Positions 42,935-51,644 of a stretch of DNA of 64,000 bases are shown one piece after another (the first letter of the stretch is position 1; the number at the start of each line of letters is the position of its first letter). The stretch is taken from the NCBI GenBank assembly GCA_963790965.1, contig CAWBQO010000003.1:806001-870000 (forward strand). The letters are read 5' to 3'. The position numbers and the translations under genes are program-made. Origin of the DNA: CAWBQO01 sp963790965 (GTDB lineage Bacteria; Bacteroidota; Rhodothermia; Rhodothermales; DASSAV01). The notes beneath the pieces were generated by a model, which was given only the letters and a program-made list of their open reading frames with translations, was not told where the DNA came from and did not search any database.

Positions 42935-44926
42935 ATGCCCGACCTCATTACCCTCACCTTCCCCGACGGCTCTTCCAAACAAGTTGTTCGCGGCACCACC
43001 GGCTTCGACGTAGCGGCAGGCATCTCTGACGGGCTTGCCCGGCAGGCACTCGCCGTGGAGATCAACGGTGCGACACGCGACCTGCACCGCCCCATCGAAA
43101 ACGACGCCGCGGTCCGCGTCCTCACGTGGAAAGATCCGGAGGGACGCACCGTCTACTGGCACTCCTCTGCCCACCTCATGGCGGAAGCCCTCGAAGCGCT
43201 CTACCCCGGCGTGAAGTTCGGCATCGGTCCGGCTATCGACAACGGCTTTTACTACGACGTGGATCTGGGCGACCGCAAGCTCGGCCCCTCAGACCTCGAG
43301 GCGATAGAGGCCAAAATGCGCGAACTGGCTTCGAACGACTCGCACTATGAGCGCCGCGAAGTCTCCAAGGCCGATGCGCTCCGCTATTTTGAGGATAAAG
43401 GCGACGAGTACAAGCTTGAACTCATCAACGAGCTTGAAGACGGCACCATCTCGTTCTACAGCCAGGGCAAGTTCGTCGACCTTTGCCGCGGGCCGCACGT
43501 CCCCTCGACCTCCGTTCTCAAGAACCCGAAGCTCCTGAACGTGGCCGGGGCCTACTGGCGGGGCGACGAGAAGCGGCCGCAACTCACGCGGCTCTACGCC
43601 ATCACCTTCCCGAAAAAGAAGGAGCTTGACGAATACCTGGAACGCCTTGAACTCGCAAAACAGCGCGACCACCGGAAGCTCGGAAAGGAGCTTGCCCTCT
43701 TCACGTTCAGCAACAAGGTAGGTCCCGGCCTTCCGCTCTGGTTGCCGAAAGGAGCCGTGCTGCGCGAGACGCTCATGAACTTTCTCAAGGAAGAGCAGGT
43801 CAAGCGCGGTTATCAGCCCGTCGTGACCCCGCACATCGGCAGGCTGGAGCTTTATCGGACGAGTGGGCACTATCCGTACTACAAGGACAGCCAGTTCCCT
43901 CCGATGTTCGAGGACGATGCCCACGAGGAGGGTTTCTTGCTCAAACCGATGAACTGTCCGCACCATATCCAGATATATGCGGACAAGATGCACTCCTACC
44001 GCGATCTGCCCGTGAGGCTGGCTGAGTTTGGCACCGTCTACCGGTACGAACAGTCCGGCGAGCTGGGCGGACTCACGCGCGTGCGCGGCTTCACGCAAGA
44101 CGACGCGCACATATTCTGCCGCCCCGATCAGGTCAAGGACGAGTTCAAGAACGTGATCGATCTCACGCTCACCGTGCTCTCTGCGCTGGATTTCCACGAC
44201 TTTACGGCGCAAATATCGCTTCGCGACCCCGCGAACAAGGAAAAGTACGCCGGAGAAGACGCGCAGTGGGATGCGGCGGAACAAGCCATCCGCGACGCGG
44301 CGGCCGAGATGGGCCTGAAGACCAAAGAAGAAGTTGGCGAGGCCGCCTTCTACGGCCCCAAGCTCGACTTTATGGTCAAAGACGCGCTCGGCCGCGCGTG
44401 GCAACTCGGGACCGTTCAGCTTGACAACAACCTGCCGGAGCGTTTCGACATCACGTACGTGGGTGCCGACGACGAGAAGCACCGTCCGGTGATGATCCAC
44501 CGCGCGCCGTTTGGCTCGCTCGAGCGCTTCATCGGCGTGCTGATCGAGCACTGCGGCGGCAATTTCCCTGTGTGGCTCGCGCCCGTCCAGGCAACCGTGC
44601 TGCCGGTGGCTCAGGACTTTTTCCAGTTCGCGGAAGAAGTTGGCAGCCGACTGCGAGAGGCCGGTATTCGGATCGAAGTCGACAGTCGCAATGAGAAGAT
44701 CGGGTACAAGATCCGGCAGGCCGAGTTGCAGAAGATTCCGTTCATGCTCGTCGTGGGCGCGCGCGAGGCGGAGAACGACGGCGTGACCGTGCGCAGGAAG
44801 GGCCAGTCGGAGCAGGAGTCCCTCTCCGTCGACGCCTTCATCGCGATGATCAAAGAGGAGGTGGCCGTAGAGATGGGCCGGCGCGGCGCTACCTGGCGAG
44901 ACGAACTGGCGGCATCGGCGGAGTAA
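42935..44926 (+). CDS. thrS: Threonyl-tRNA synthetase
   Basis: 663 residues, standard length, domains in order: TGS (1-65: LITLTFPDGSSKQVVRGTTGFDVAAGI), editing domain (YWHSSAHLMAEALEALYPGVKFGIGPAIDNGFYYD), class II catalytic core (motif 2 YRYEQSGELGGLTRVRGFTQDDAHIFC; Zn ligand in LLKPMNCPHHIQIY; motif 3 MIHRAPFGSLERFIGVLIEHCGG), and C-terminal anticodon-binding domain (PVWLAPVQATVLPV). Charges tRNA-Thr. ATG at 42935. A terminator hairpin lies upstream and another after the stop. Confidence 0.98.
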   Translation: MPDLITLTFPDGSSKQVVRGTTGFDVAAGISDGLARQALAVEINGATRDLHRPIENDAAVRVLTWKDPEGRTVYWHSSAHLMAEALEALYPGVKFGIGPAIDNGFYYDVDLGDRKLGPSDLEAIEAKMRELASNDSHYERREVSKADALRYFEDKGDEYKLELINELEDGTISFYSQGKFVDLCRGPHVPSTSVLKNPKLLNVAGAYWRGDEKRPQLTRLYAITFPKKKELDEYLERLELAKQRDHRKLGKELALFTFSNKVGPGLPLWLPKGAVLRETLMNFLKEEQVKRGYQPVVTPHIGRLELYRTSGHYPYYKDSQFPPMFEDDAHEEGFLLKPMNCPHHIQIYADKMHSYRDLPVRLAEFGTVYRYEQSGELGGLTRVRGFTQDDAHIFCRPDQVKDEFKNVIDLTLTVLSALDFHDFTAQISLRDPANKEKYAGEDAQWDAAEQAIRDAAAEMGLKTKEEVGEAAFYGPKLDFMVKDALGRAWQLGTVQLDNNLPERFDITYVGADDEKHRPVMIHRAPFGSLERFIGVLIEHCGGNFPVWLAPVQATVLPVAQDFFQFAEEVGSRLREAGIRIEVDSRNEKIGYKIRQAELQKIPFMLVVGAREAENDGVTVRRKGQSEQESLSVDAFIAMIKEEVAVEMGRRGATWRDELAASAE

Positions 44927-44931
44927 AGGAA

Positions 44932-44970
44932 CGAGGCCCGGGGACGGTACATTGCCGACTCCGGGCCTCG
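44932..44970 (+). terminator. Hairpin after thrS
   Basis: CGAGGCCCGG at 44932-44941 pairs perfectly with CCGGGCCTCG at 44961-44970 (10 bp, 19-base loop). The following CCCTTCGTTAC is not T-rich, so it is a likely but not ideal terminator. Confidence 0.65.
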
Positions 44971-45063
44971 CCCTTCGTTACAAAGAGTTGCTCCGCCACC
45001 GCCTTTGGGCTGCGTACCTTTCGTCTTCGCAAGAGGATCGAACGGCAGCAAATAGAGGTTGGA

Positions 45064-45849
45064 ATGGAGCTTAAGGGGAAAGTAGCGGTCATCACGGGCG
45101 CGGGTTCCGGCATCGGCAAGAGAACGGCGCTTCTTTTCGCTCAGGAAGGATGCCGCGTCGTGGCCGTGTCTCGCACGAAAGAAGAGATTGACGAGACCGT
45201 TCGGGAGATCGAATCGAACGGTGGCGACGGCCTTTCCATCGAGGCAGACGTGTCGCGCGCTTCCGATGTGGAGCGCATCTACAGGGAAACGGAAAAGCAT
45301 TTTGGGCAGCTCGACATCATCTTTGCCCACGCAGGCGTAAACGGCGTCTGGGCACCCATTGATGAACTCGATGTAGCGGAGTGGGCGCAGACGATCCAGA
45401 TCAACTTGGCCGGCACGTTCCACACGGTCAAGTTCGGCGTGCCTCTGCTCAAGAAAACCGGAGGCGGGTCGATCATCATCACGGCCTCGGTTAACGGCAC
45501 CCGCGTCTTTTCCAACGGCGGCGCGAGCGCGTATTCCAGCTCGAAGGCCGGCCAAATGGCCTTTATGAAGATGATGGCGCTGGAGCTTGCAAAGGATCGT
45601 ATTCGGGTGAATGCGATCTGTCCGGGCGAGATCGAAACAGAGATCGACGACAATACCCAGCCGCGGCACGTGGAAAAGGCACAGGAGCCGCAGGAATTCC
45701 CTGAAGGCCGCATTCCGCTTACCGATGGCAAGCCGGGCCGACCGGAGCAGGTTGCGCAGCTGGTGCTTTTCCTCGCGTCCGACCGGTCCGACCACATCAC
45801 CGGAACGCCCATCTGGATCGACGGCGGCGAATCGCTCCTACAGGGCTAA
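45064..45849 (+). CDS. SDR-family oxidoreductase
   Basis: 261 residues. Classical short-chain dehydrogenase: cofactor motif VITGAGSGIGKR at 11-22, NAD/NADP site EADVS, catalytic Ser in ITASVNG, Tyr-x-x-x-Lys in ASAYSSSKAGQMAF, and the C-terminal ITGTPIWIDGGESL. Substrate unknown. Convergent with the EamA gene (4 bp apart). ATG at 45064 with no strong Shine-Dalgarno. Confidence 0.9.
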   Translation: MELKGKVAVITGAGSGIGKRTALLFAQEGCRVVAVSRTKEEIDETVREIESNGGDGLSIEADVSRASDVERIYRETEKHFGQLDIIFAHAGVNGVWAPIDELDVAEWAQTIQINLAGTFHTVKFGVPLLKKTGGGSIIITASVNGTRVFSNGGASAYSSSKAGQMAFMKMMALELAKDRIRVNAICPGEIETEIDDNTQPRHVEKAQEPQEFPEGRIPLTDGKPGRPEQVAQLVLFLASDRSDHITGTPIWIDGGESLLQG

Positions 45850-45853
45850 GCGC

Positions 45854-46279
45854 TCATCCGATGGTCAAGAGGATGATGCCGCCGATGGTCAACGCCATGC
45901 CGAGGATGGTCTTCAGCGTCAGCGGTTCACCCCCGAGCATGACGGCCATGAGCGCGCCGAAGAAGGGCGATGTGAAGGCTATCGGCATGACCCGCGTGAG
46001 CGGCGCTCCCTTAATGGCTGCGTAGAAGCACAACATTCCCACCGCTCCCGCGACCACGCCCCCACCGACGACCATGTAAAGCAGCGCCTTCGGCTCAGCC
46101 GTCGCCAGCGACTTCCACTGCGGGAACGAGACAAGGCTCAGGATCACGAGCGCCACGCCCGTCCGAATCGTGATGCCGAGTTGGGGCGAGAAGTCGCCCA
46201 TATGCAGGCCTTTCTTTTCAAAGTAGCCCCCGATGCCCCATGCGGCGGCGGTCAGGATAGCGAAGATGTAGGGTTTCAT
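45854..46279 (-). CDS. EamA/DMT-family half transporter
   Basis: 141 residues from ATG 46279 (MKPYIFAILTAAAWGIGGYFEKKGL), with about five membrane helices. Only a single EamA unit is present, ending in LKTILGMALTIGGIILLTIG. Single-unit members must dimerise, like the small multidrug type. The first helix with AAAWGIGGYFEKKG and the TSPFFGALMAVMLGGEPL segment are the family marks. Substrate unknown. Upstream frame to 46339 lacks coding character. Confidence 0.85.
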   Translation of the reverse strand: MKPYIFAILTAAAWGIGGYFEKKGLHMGDFSPQLGITIRTGVALVILSLVSFPQWKSLATAEPKALLYMVVGGGVVAGAVGMLCFYAAIKGAPLTRVMPIAFTSPFFGALMAVMLGGEPLTLKTILGMALTIGGIILLTIG

Positions 46280-46601
46280 GTGCGGGCAGACAGGTGTGAA
46301 CAGCGTCGGAAGCCCTGTAGATACGAAATGCAGGCACACCCCGCGCGCATTAACGCAAATTCCGCAGACGAGCGGCGCGACAAACGCCTGCGTTCGTGGG
46401 AGAGAAATATTCTGACCCTAAATTCAGCAGAGGTCGGCACATGGCCGGCCACCCGTGAAAGGTCGCCCGAACACCGCTAATCCTCAAGAAAAACAGCAAG
46501 GCGCGATCAGCCGCCAAGTTGGGAAACCGTCTGCGAACCGGCGCAAAAGCTGTCGAGACAAGGACACCCGCACACTCCAGCAAGAATGACGCGCCGCCGG
46601 C
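46280..46601. other. Gap without gene between EamA and antitoxin
   Basis: 322 bp. No family-like frame, no clear hairpin or repeat element. Both flanking genes are on the minus strand, so it holds the antitoxin 3' end and the EamA promoter. Confidence 0.5.
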
Positions 46602-47030
46602 TCAGAGATGAAATCCTGCTGTGGCGGGAGAGACTGCATCCAGCACCTGTTCAGGATACCGTGCGGCGACCTGAAGAAGCGCACGGGCGGGACCAGTTGG
46701 CTCTCTCCTTCCCTGCTCCCAATGCTGCACGGCGGCCAGCGACACCCCGAGAAGTTCAGCCATTTCCTCCTGCGACTGCCGCAGATGGTCACGAAGCAGC
46801 CGCACGAAGCCCGCCCAAGTGTTCGGCAAGGTAGCCTCGCCGGAGTCCACGGCTTCCCTAAGTTCAGCGGCGGCTCCGCCGAGGCTCCACACGACTTCGC
46901 CGTTCTCGCTGATCTCCCGGAGGATCTTGCCTACGAAAACTTTTGAACGGGGTACCGAGGCTTCTCCGTTCTTGATCGCCATCATCTGGCGAACACTCGC
47001 CTTGAGCCGCTCAAAATCATTCGGATCCAT
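46602..47030 (-). CDS. HigA/XRE-type antitoxin-like DNA-binding protein
   Basis: 142 residues. N-terminal FERLKASVRQMMAIKNGEASVPRS and the C-terminal helix-turn-helix (LRQSQEEMAELLGVSLAAVQHWEQGRREPTGPARALLQVAARYPE) are the plan of antitoxins of HigA-2/MqsA-like toxin-antitoxin pairs; WEQGRR.PTGPARALL is characteristic. Ribosome-binding AAGAGG lies just before ATG 47030. The expected toxin gene upstream is only a remnant (47045-47156). It may now be a stand-alone regulator. Confidence 0.8.
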   Translation of the reverse strand: MDPNDFERLKASVRQMMAIKNGEASVPRSKVFVGKILREISENGEVVWSLGGAAAELREAVDSGEATLPNTWAGFVRLLRDHLRQSQEEMAELLGVSLAAVQHWEQGRREPTGPARALLQVAARYPEQVLDAVSPATAGFHL

Positions 47031-47044
47031 ACGCCAACCTCTTG

Positions 47045-47156
47045 TTACCTATTGCCCCTGGTCTTTTTGAACAAGATCAGAATGCCCGCGAGTTCAGCCG
47101 GGAGAGAGGCGGTGTTTCAATCGCTGCGTCAAAGACAGCAGTTCAATGAATGCCAT
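47045..47156 (-). pseudogene. Possible remnant of a HigB-like toxin gene
   Basis: On the minus strand from ATG 47156 the frame reads MAFIELLSLTQRLKHRLS and stops; a second frame then gives PAELAGILILFKKTRGNR ending at TAA 47045, 14 bp before the antitoxin start. The first part resembles the FIEL-P-x-F start of HigB/RelE toxins and the second the LLLF-K end. The position (toxin stop near antitoxin start) is as in intact pairs. Too short for certainty. Confidence 0.3.
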
Positions 47157-47387
47157 CCTCGCGACAGAAAGAGCCAGTCGGATATGTAAGTCGTTGACCT
47201 ACCTCCTTACACGTCATCGACGTAGAACCGTTTCCGGAAGGACGCAAGGACGACTGGATCAAACGGCCTACGACAACTGAGAGCGTTGCGAATGAGCAAA
47301 GCCTGCAAAGGCAACCCTAACGCGGATCAGCTTCTGCAGACTAATACGGCAAGTCCCGCCCCTTCGTCAGCCGGCGAGCTATGCAAC

Positions 47388-47432
47388 AAAAAGCCCCGGA
47401 ATCGGCCTTGGTGGCTAATTCCGGGGCGTTTT
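47388..47432 (-). terminator. Intrinsic terminator after tRNA-Arg
   Basis: GCCCCGGAAT / ATTCCGGGGC, a perfect 10-bp stem, is followed on the minus strand by TTTTTG. It sits a few bases past the tRNA-Arg 3' end. Confidence 0.9.
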
Positions 47433-47437
47433 TGGTG

Positions 47438-47511
<74 letters not shown>

Positions 47512-47662
47512 GGTTCGCGCGTGGCGAAGAATGCCTATTATACGGCGTTTTCTACTCCCGCGCAAGAGAAGCTTCCGTTAAAGAACGCCGCTCTCGTTTC
47601 GAATGCTTCTACGTCCCCCCGAAAGGCAGGATCCCCTTTCCCCTGCACGTTCGCGATCTTTG

Positions 47663-48778
47663 ATGCTCGATCCTAAGATGGCTCCCGGGACCGGCCCCTC
47701 CCAAACGTACTACGACTTTGTCGTGGCGGGCGGCGGGATTGCCGGCGTGTGCGCCGCCTTCCATCTCAGTTCCCACGGGACAACGCTGCTTCTTGAACGC
47801 AGTTGCCTCGCCGCGGGCGCATCCGGCGCGGCGGCCGGACTTGTAAACCCACTCCTGTCGAATAAGGCGCGTCCGGTGTGGCAAGCCGACGCGGCTATGA
47901 AGGCGCTGCACCGACTGCTGGCCGACGCCGGAGCGTCTCACTTGTTTGACGGCCGCCCCACACTTCGTCCGGCCCATGGTGCCGAGCAAGCCGACACGTT
48001 TTGCCGCGCCGCGCGGGAGAACCCTGACCGCGCCTCCTGGCATCTCTCCGAGGACGTTCATGCGCGGTTCCCACTCCTCCACGCGCCATTCGGTGCCCTG
48101 CGCGTGCATGGCGGCGGAGCCATGCGGGTGCCGGAATTTGTTCGCGCCGTTGCTCGTGCTGCGCAGCGCCGAGGGGCGGAGTTGCTGGAAGGCACGTCCC
48201 TCTCGGGCTTCTCGCAGCGCGCGCATGAACTCGCGTTAACCATGAAAACGCCAGGCACGGACCTCAATCTAACGTGCGGGCGTCTTGTCCTCGCGCTCGG
48301 GGACGGCTGGACCGACTTTCCGGCACTTCGGCCCTTCCGCCTGCACAACGTGAAAGGCCAGCTCGCAAGGGTTCGCCCGCCCCCCGCGATGCACCCTTCC
48401 CAGCTTCCGCACCTCTCCGGAGCAGGTTACGTTGCCGCCGAGGACGAAACTCTGGTTCTCGGCAGCACCTACGAGCACAGCTTCTCCCACAGCGACCCCA
48501 CGGCGGAGGGGTTAAGCGCCATCTTTGAGAAGATAGAACCCGTTCTGCCGGGCATCCTCGAAGCGACACTCATCGAGCAAATGGCGGGCGTGCGGGTGAG
48601 TACGCGCGGATCGAGGCTGCCCGTCGTGAGTCCGCTGCAGGCAGCGGACCGCGTTTGGCTTTTCACCGGCTTGGGATCCAAAGGGTTGCTCCTGGCTCCG
48701 CTGCTTGCGCATCACTTGCCGCCATGGATCTCCGCGCCTGCATCCGTCCCACCGGAACTGCAACCCCGACTGAGGTGA
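47663..48778 (+). CDS. FAD-dependent oxidoreductase, DAO family
   Basis: About 371 residues from ATG 47663 (MLDPKMAPG); an earlier ATG at 47603 would add 20. Rossmann FAD motif YYDFVVAGGGIAGVCAAFHLSSHG near residue 15, followed by the DAO second part (CLAAGASGAAAGLVNPLL). Later VYLAL-like GRLVLALGDGW, and C-terminal VRVSTRGSRLPVV and WLFTGLGSKGLLLAPLLA, similar to the C-terminal domain of MnmC or glycine oxidases. No MnmC methyltransferase part. Likely an amine oxidase; substrate unknown. Divergent from tRNA-Arg. Confidence 0.85.
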   Translation: MLDPKMAPGTGPSQTYYDFVVAGGGIAGVCAAFHLSSHGTTLLLERSCLAAGASGAAAGLVNPLLSNKARPVWQADAAMKALHRLLADAGASHLFDGRPTLRPAHGAEQADTFCRAARENPDRASWHLSEDVHARFPLLHAPFGALRVHGGGAMRVPEFVRAVARAAQRRGAELLEGTSLSGFSQRAHELALTMKTPGTDLNLTCGRLVLALGDGWTDFPALRPFRLHNVKGQLARVRPPPAMHPSQLPHLSGAGYVAAEDETLVLGSTYEHSFSHSDPTAEGLSAIFEKIEPVLPGILEATLIEQMAGVRVSTRGSRLPVVSPLQAADRVWLFTGLGSKGLLLAPLLAHHLPPWISAPASVPPELQPRLR

Positions 48779-48799
48779 CGGCGCGCAGATCCCGTCACC
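48774..48799 (+). terminator. Hairpin after the FAD oxidoreductase gene
   Basis: GGTGACGG pairs with CCGTCACC (8 bp, 10-base loop), overlapping the stop codon. It is not followed by a T-run, so the terminator role is doubtful. Confidence 0.4.
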
Positions 48800-48849
48800 G
48801 CCGTATCTTGCCCGCTCGCGACATCTGACCAACAACAAGGATTCCTGCG

Positions 48850-50640
48850 ATGGCCACGCCGAATCAACCCGATACCCAGCATACTTCGGAAACCGTGACG
48901 CCCGACTATCCTGTCGTTGCCGCGTCTCTTCCGGAGTGGGCGCAAGATCTGGCGCGCAAGTATTTTACCAAGACCGTCATTCAGTTCATTCTCTACGGCA
49001 ACGTGCGCGATCTCGTGCCGACCACCGACACGCAGGGCGACGCGCAGTACGTCTCGCTGAGGGATTTTCTCACGAATGAACTCTTCGGCGCGCGGGACAT
49101 CGTGGTTTTCTACGACCGCTCCAGCGGCATCCACTTTGCCGATGCAGAGTCTCAGAAGGACTTCAATCGCGCGGTTTCCGGCTATGACACCATCTTCGGG
49201 ACGGACTACGCGCAGCGCGTCCCGCGCGACCCCGTGCGGGTCTTTTCCGTACTGGAGAATTACTTCCGAACGCGCCTCATGGATGGCAAACGCATTGCCG
49301 TGATTATCGACTACGCAGAGACGGTCGTGCCCATGGCCGAGGCATCCATGTATAGCGCGGAGGACCGCAATGCGCTCGTTTTTCTTCATAAATGGTCCCA
49401 CGACCCGCTCTTTTTGCGAAGCGACTTCACGGCCTGTTTGATCACGGAGAACCTCAGTGACCTGAACCAACAACTCGTCCAGAGTCCGTATACGGCTGAA
49501 ATTCAGATCCACTTGCCGGATGAAGCCAACCGGCGGCACTTCGTCAACTGGTACCTAAAGGACCGCGAGAATGCCTATACCACCGCCGCTGACGTGCCGC
49601 CGGCGGTGCTCGCGCTCAACACGGCCGGCCTCGGCTACATCCATCTCCGCACGATCCTTGCCGACATACTCGAGAACGGCACACGCCTGACGTATGACTC
49701 GCTATCAGACCTGAAAAAGGAATTCATAGAGGCGGAGGCGTTCGGAATGCTGGAGTTCGTCGAAAGCGACGACTCCCTGGATGATGTGGCCGGTCATGCC
49801 CAGGCAAAGGACCATCTCCGCCAGGCCGCACAGGCCCTACGGGCGGGCAGGACGGACGTGCTCCCCATGGGCTATCTCGTGAGCGGACCCGTCGGCACCG
49901 GCAAAACTTTTCTCATCTCGTGCTTCGCCGGGGACATCGGCATTCCGATGGTGAAGCTGAAAAACTTTCGCTCCCAGTGGCAGGGCCAGACCGAGGGCAA
50001 CCTCGAACGCATTCTGCACCTCATCGAGGCCATGACGCCCGTTGCCGTCATGATCGACGAGGCCGACGCCGCTCTTGGTGATCGCGATTCAGGCGGAGAT
50101 TCGGGCGTATCGCAGCGCGTCTTTGCGCAGATTGCCTCGTTCATGAGCAACCCGAGGCACCGCGGTAAAATCATTTTCTTTCTTCTGACCGCGCGGCCCG
50201 ACCTCATGCCCATCGACCTGAAGCGGCAGGGGCGCGCCGAAGAACACATCGCGCTCTTCTACCCGGACGGACCGGACGAGCGCCGTGAACTCCTCGACGT
50301 GATGCTTCGCCGGACCGGCATCAAGCTTCCATCGGACGAGATGCCGGACGTGCTGCTGGATTCTGAACGCACCTTTAGCGGTGCCGACATGGAAGCCCTG
50401 CTCACGCGCGCCAAGTTTCGCGCCGCCGCCGGATCGAAGGATGGTGCCGTAACCCCCGACCTGATCCGTGAGACGGTCGAGGACTTCATCCCGCCGGTTT
50501 ATCCGCTCCAGGTTGAGATGCAGACGCTCGCCGCGGTGCTCGAATGCACCAGCCGGTCGTTGCTGCCCGAGCGTTACCGCGACATGAGCCGCGAGAACGT
50601 CGTTCGACGGATGGAAGAACTGAAGCGGCTGGTCGGCTGA
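48850..50640 (+). CDS. AAA ATPase with a degenerate first domain (Ycf46-like plan)
   Basis: 596 residues. The C-terminal AAA domain is complete: Walker A GPVGTGKT at 346-353, Walker B VAVMIDEADAA (D403, E404), sensor 1 region IIFFLLTARPDL and a lid with SGADMEALLTRA. The N-terminal 290 residues look like a second AAA fold without Walker A; a Walker-B-like AVIIDYAET lies near 150-157. This active-after-degenerate arrangement resembles Ycf46-type ATPases, but function is unknown. No signal peptide or membrane helix. It stands alone, followed by a terminator. Confidence 0.75.
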   Translation: MATPNQPDTQHTSETVTPDYPVVAASLPEWAQDLARKYFTKTVIQFILYGNVRDLVPTTDTQGDAQYVSLRDFLTNELFGARDIVVFYDRSSGIHFADAESQKDFNRAVSGYDTIFGTDYAQRVPRDPVRVFSVLENYFRTRLMDGKRIAVIIDYAETVVPMAEASMYSAEDRNALVFLHKWSHDPLFLRSDFTACLITENLSDLNQQLVQSPYTAEIQIHLPDEANRRHFVNWYLKDRENAYTTAADVPPAVLALNTAGLGYIHLRTILADILENGTRLTYDSLSDLKKEFIEAEAFGMLEFVESDDSLDDVAGHAQAKDHLRQAAQALRAGRTDVLPMGYLVSGPVGTGKTFLISCFAGDIGIPMVKLKNFRSQWQGQTEGNLERILHLIEAMTPVAVMIDEADAALGDRDSGGDSGVSQRVFAQIASFMSNPRHRGKIIFFLLTARPDLMPIDLKRQGRAEEHIALFYPDGPDERRELLDVMLRRTGIKLPSDEMPDVLLDSERTFSGADMEALLTRAKFRAAAGSKDGAVTPDLIRETVEDFIPPVYPLQVEMQTLAAVLECTSRSLLPERYRDMSRENVVRRMEELKRLVG

Positions 50641-50953
50641 GCAGGTTCAAAATAGAAGACGGGAACCCGGCCTCCCACCACAGCGACCGGATTCCCGTCA
50701 ACTATACACCGCGCGTAAGCGCAGGACACCAGCCGTAAATCCCACCCCATACTGGCAGTGGTTCGGGGCCGAACTCAGAGCGGGTCGGGCGGCTGCCCAG
50801 ATACCCGACCCCCTCAACGGCACCGTGACCGGCGTCTGAATAGAGTATCGGCACCCCCCGCGGCGGCCTTAAGCGGCTGAAGTCGAAAGTTTGTGCGAAG
50901 CCCAATTGTTATCGCTATCGATCACGACCCGGGCGCAAGAGGTGCGGCGCGGC
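50641..50953. other. Gap without clear gene after the AAA ATPase
   Basis: 313 bp between two convergent genes. It contains the terminator at 50658-50699 and a 67-residue minus-strand frame (50702-50905) that I do not accept as a gene for lack of family or start signal. Nothing else stands out. Confidence 0.5.
50658..50699 (+). terminator. Hairpin after the AAA ATPase gene
   Basis: GACGGGAA at 50658-50665 pairs with TTCCCGTC at 50692-50699, extended inside by CCGG / CCGG with one bulge. Lies 18 bp past the stop. Weak T content after it, so moderate confidence. Confidence 0.65.
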
Positions 50954-51532
50954 CTACGCCATCCCCGGCGTAACGTCGAGAAAGCCGCCCCGTCCGACCG
51001 TAAATGAGAGGATGTTGCAATTCGCGGCGGGCGTCGAATAGACCATGCGTTCGGCACAGGCGCGGAGGAGAAGAAGCCCAAAGCCACGCTCCGGCAGAGG
51101 CTGGAGCACGTCCTTCTGCCGCTGCAACTGCTTCAGCAGGTCGAATCCGCTGGAATTGTCCTCCACTGCAAACTGTATCCCCGTTCCGTTGTACTGAACG
51201 CGGATTTTGACGGTGGGACGCCGGTCATCGAAACGCGCGTGCTGAACGAGGTTAGCCAGCCACTCGTGGATCATGAGCCGCGCGTAGACAAACGCTTCGT
51301 GATGAGCGGAAGCACAAGGGTTTGAAGAAAGCTGCGTGACGAATTCATGTCCTTCGTCCACAACGATCGACAGGTCTTCAATGACGCGGCCGGTCATGAA
51401 CTCGAAATGCTCGGTTTCCATCGGCAGTATGGTCTCGTGGCGGGGTTCAGGGTCGATTATGCCTCCTGCAAATACCCCGCCGGATCTTTGAACGCTCTCT
51501 TCGCCCCTCTCTTCAATAGCGGAGACCTTCAT
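50954..51532 (-). CDS. HATPase anti-sigma-factor-like kinase (RsbW/SpoIIAB type)
   Basis: 192 residues. GHKL ATPase fold: N-box LMIHEWLANLVQHARF (E90, N94), G1 box VEDNSSGFD (D125), G2 box ERGFGLLLLRACAERM. Such proteins phosphorylate anti-sigma antagonists or bind sigma factors. Start: ATG 51532 or, with a tighter domain fit, ATG 51421. Located downstream (minus strand) of the DUF5683 gene, kinase and sigma-54 activator, with a 112-bp gap, so it may belong to the same regulatory region. No STAS antagonist or PP2C is seen here. Confidence 0.8.
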   Translation of the reverse strand: MKVSAIEERGEESVQRSGGVFAGGIIDPEPRHETILPMETEHFEFMTGRVIEDLSIVVDEGHEFVTQLSSNPCASAHHEAFVYARLMIHEWLANLVQHARFDDRRPTVKIRVQYNGTGIQFAVEDNSSGFDLLKQLQRQKDVLQPLPERGFGLLLLRACAERMVYSTPAANCNILSFTVGRGGFLDVTPGMA

Positions 51533-51644
51533 CGAGGATTCACGGTTCCTTCAAACTCATCTCGCTGCGCACCCGTTGCGCAAACGGTGCACATGGTGCG
51601 CTGCGGGTAAAAACCGTCGCGGACTTCGCCTGACTGGATCCCGA

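Noticed and set aside
50702..50905. A 67-codon minus-strand frame after the AAA ATPase
   Set aside because: No Shine-Dalgarno, no recognised family, and it lies between a terminator and the end of a convergent gene. A small gene cannot be excluded but is not supported.
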